16,146 nucleotides of DNA, from contig JAICQC010000053.1 in the NCBI GenBank assembly GCA_025938055.1, forward strand, positions 1 to 16,146, given 5' to 3'. Below are positions 14,953 to 16,146 of the stretch, piece by piece. A program made the position numbers and the translations under genes. Each line of letters opens with the position of its first letter. Position 1 is the stretch's first letter. Source of the stretch: Anaerolineales bacterium (GTDB taxonomy: Bacteria > Chloroflexota > Anaerolineae > Anaerolineales > Villigracilaceae). Below the pieces are notes generated by a model. It was not told where the DNA came from. It saw nothing but the letters and a program-made list of their open reading frames with translations, and did no database searches.

Positions 14953-16146
14953 TTGAACACAATTGCCGATGCCTACGGCACGTTGGAACATGTAAACCAC
15001 TTGGCTGTCCAAATTGGGAGCCGGCTGATCGGATCAACTGCCAATCACGCTGCCGACCAGTACATCAGCGGTATTTTCCAACAGTGTGGTCTCTCCGTGG
15101 AAAGACAGGAGATTCCCTGCCCGGACTGGGTCGCTGAGCAGACTTCCCTGGAACTCGATGGCGAGATGCTCGAAGCCTCTGCGAATACGTTTTCCCCCTC
15201 CTGTACCATTTCAGCGGCAACCATCCCTGTGTGCACTCTGGCGGAGCTGGAGCTGGCGCAGGTTTCAGGCAGGGTCCCGGTGTTCTATGGGGATCTGGCA
15301 CAGATCGAACTTGCGACAAAGGGGGGTATTTACGTCTCTGATCGCGACCGGCGAATTCTTCAAATCCTGGAGGAGCGAAAACCAGCTGCAATTATTACCA
15401 TCAACCCCACCTTGCATGCACGCTGGCGTCTGATTGAGGATTTCGATCTTGATATTCCCTCGGTCACGGTCTCCGCCCGCTCCGGCCTGAAGCTGCTAAA
15501 GCGCCCGGGCGCAACCGTACAGATCAAGATGGTCACCCGCCGTGGATCCAGTTACACAGCAAATGTGATTGGAAGGCTGCCTGGGGAACTCCCCGAGCGG
15601 ATCGTCTTTTGTGCACATTACGATTCCAAGGTGGATACCCCCGGAGCATACGACAATGCCGCCGGAGTGGGAGTCCTTCTGACTCTCGTAGAACTCCTCT
15701 CGCAACGAAAACATCGCCACACCCTGGAATGGGTTGCATTCACAGGCGAGGAAGGCTCCGGGCTTGGAGATATGGAATATGCTCGAAGGGCGCGCAGCAG
15801 CGGGAATGGATTTGATCAAGCCACCGCGGCCATCAATATCGATGGCGTGGGTCCCTACACCGGGACGACCACGGTCGCATGTTACGCGGCCTCGCACGAC
15901 TTTGAAACGCTGCTTGATGAAAAGATAAAAGGGTTCCCTGGAGTTATAAAAGTTGAGCCCTGGCCCTCCAGTGATCATTATATTTTTTATTCCAATGGAA
16001 CGCCGAGTATTGCCCTTACTAGCCGGGGAATAAGAGATATTTATCACACGTTATCCGATACGATTGAATGGATCAGCGGTGAAAAGCTGGCTGAAACGGT
16101 CCGGCTGGTGTTGGATCTTTTTGATGTACTCGATAGCAAGGATCAG
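14953..16146 (+). CDS. M28-family zinc peptidase with PA-like insert, 3' end cut by window edge
   Basis: 398 codons are visible with no stop before the window ends. The start is TTG at 14953, with GGGAG 6 nt upstream; no ATG or GTG occurs in frame between it and the preceding in-frame stop at 14911. N-terminal residues resemble M28 peptidases (HVNHLAVQIGSRLIGS). A PA-like segment lies at about 95-185. The co-catalytic zinc set is complete: H222 in AHYDSK with D224, D234 in AYDNAAG, E266-E267 in GEEGSG, D297 in NIDGVG and H365 in IYHT, with E266 the likely general base. M28 enzymes are mostly aminopeptidases. No signal peptide is visible, so a cytoplasmic role is likely. It is transcribed away from lacI across the operator region; a link to sugar use is not evident, though shared regulation is possible. 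Confidence 0.85.
   Translation, partial: MNTIADAYGTLEHVNHLAVQIGSRLIGSTANHAADQYISGIFQQCGLSVERQEIPCPDWVAEQTSLELDGEMLEASANTFSPSCTISAATIPVCTLAELELAQVSGRVPVFYGDLAQIELATKGGIYVSDRDRRILQILEERKPAAIITINPTLHARWRLIEDFDLDIPSVTVSARSGLKLLKRPGATVQIKMVTRRGSSYTANVIGRLPGELPERIVFCAHYDSKVDTPGAYDNAAGVGVLLTLVELLSQRKHRHTLEWVAFTGEEGSGLGDMEYARRARSSGNGFDQATAAINIDGVGPYTGTTTVACYAASHDFETLLDEKIKGFPGVIKVEPWPSSDHYIFYSNGTPSIALTSRGIRDIYHTLSDTIEWISGEKLAETVRLVLDLFDVLDSKDQ

Noticed and set aside
15496..16047. Open frame of 183 codons on the - strand
   Set aside because: It is antisense to the M28 peptidase, whose metal-ligand motifs are complete on the + strand.

Overview
The window most likely comes from a bacterium of the Chloroflexota, perhaps an Anaerolineae-like lineage. 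This is inferred, not shown. The support is moderate-to-high GC, Thr/Pro/Glu-rich linkers directly after lipobox cysteines, Tat-type lipoprotein glycosidases, and short palindromes between genes. No rRNA or tRNA gene, insertion sequence, phage gene or CRISPR array was seen. Coding density is very high.

Layout. Positions 1-14805 read as one long leftward gene series: lacI-type regulator (13804-14805), 233 bp spacer, sugar-binding lipoprotein (12107-13570), two CUT1 ABC permeases (11105-12037 and 10161-11090), two tandem paralogous GH13 alpha-amylase-family lipoproteins (8043-10109 and 5979-8039), a zinc-type sugar/polyol dehydrogenase (4995-5966), a very large GH106-like glycoside hydrolase (1478-4909), an AllA/ureidoglycolate-lyase-family cupin (978-1478), and a ferritin-like protein cut by the left edge (1-958). 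To the right, transcribed rightward, is an M28 zinc peptidase cut by the right edge (14953-16146). It starts from TTG and so is easily missed.

Regulation. The 147 bp between lacI and the peptidase hold a near-consensus leftward sigma70 promoter (TTGACT, 17 bp, TATAAT). It is followed at once by two AAACGTTT-centred operators with centres 12 bp apart, where a LacI-family protein would block transcription. The regulator therefore probably represses itself and, if readthrough occurs, the operon. Between the binding-protein gene and the first permease is a perfect 15-bp inverted repeat with a 3-nt loop and no T-run. It probably stabilises or uncouples the upstream mRNA. Two further short palindromes separate the dehydrogenase from the GH106-like gene, and one of them supplies the dehydrogenase stop codon.

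How the genes fit together (inference). The GH13 lipoproteins would cut an alpha-glucan-type polymer outside the membrane. The binding protein and two permeases would import the oligosaccharides, with an ATPase encoded elsewhere. The GH106-like enzyme has no signal peptide and would trim them in the cytoplasm. The dehydrogenase, and perhaps the cupin, would process an unusual released sugar. The LacI-type regulator would sense a product. The cupin and the ferritin-like protein are the least expected members and the best candidates for new biochemistry.
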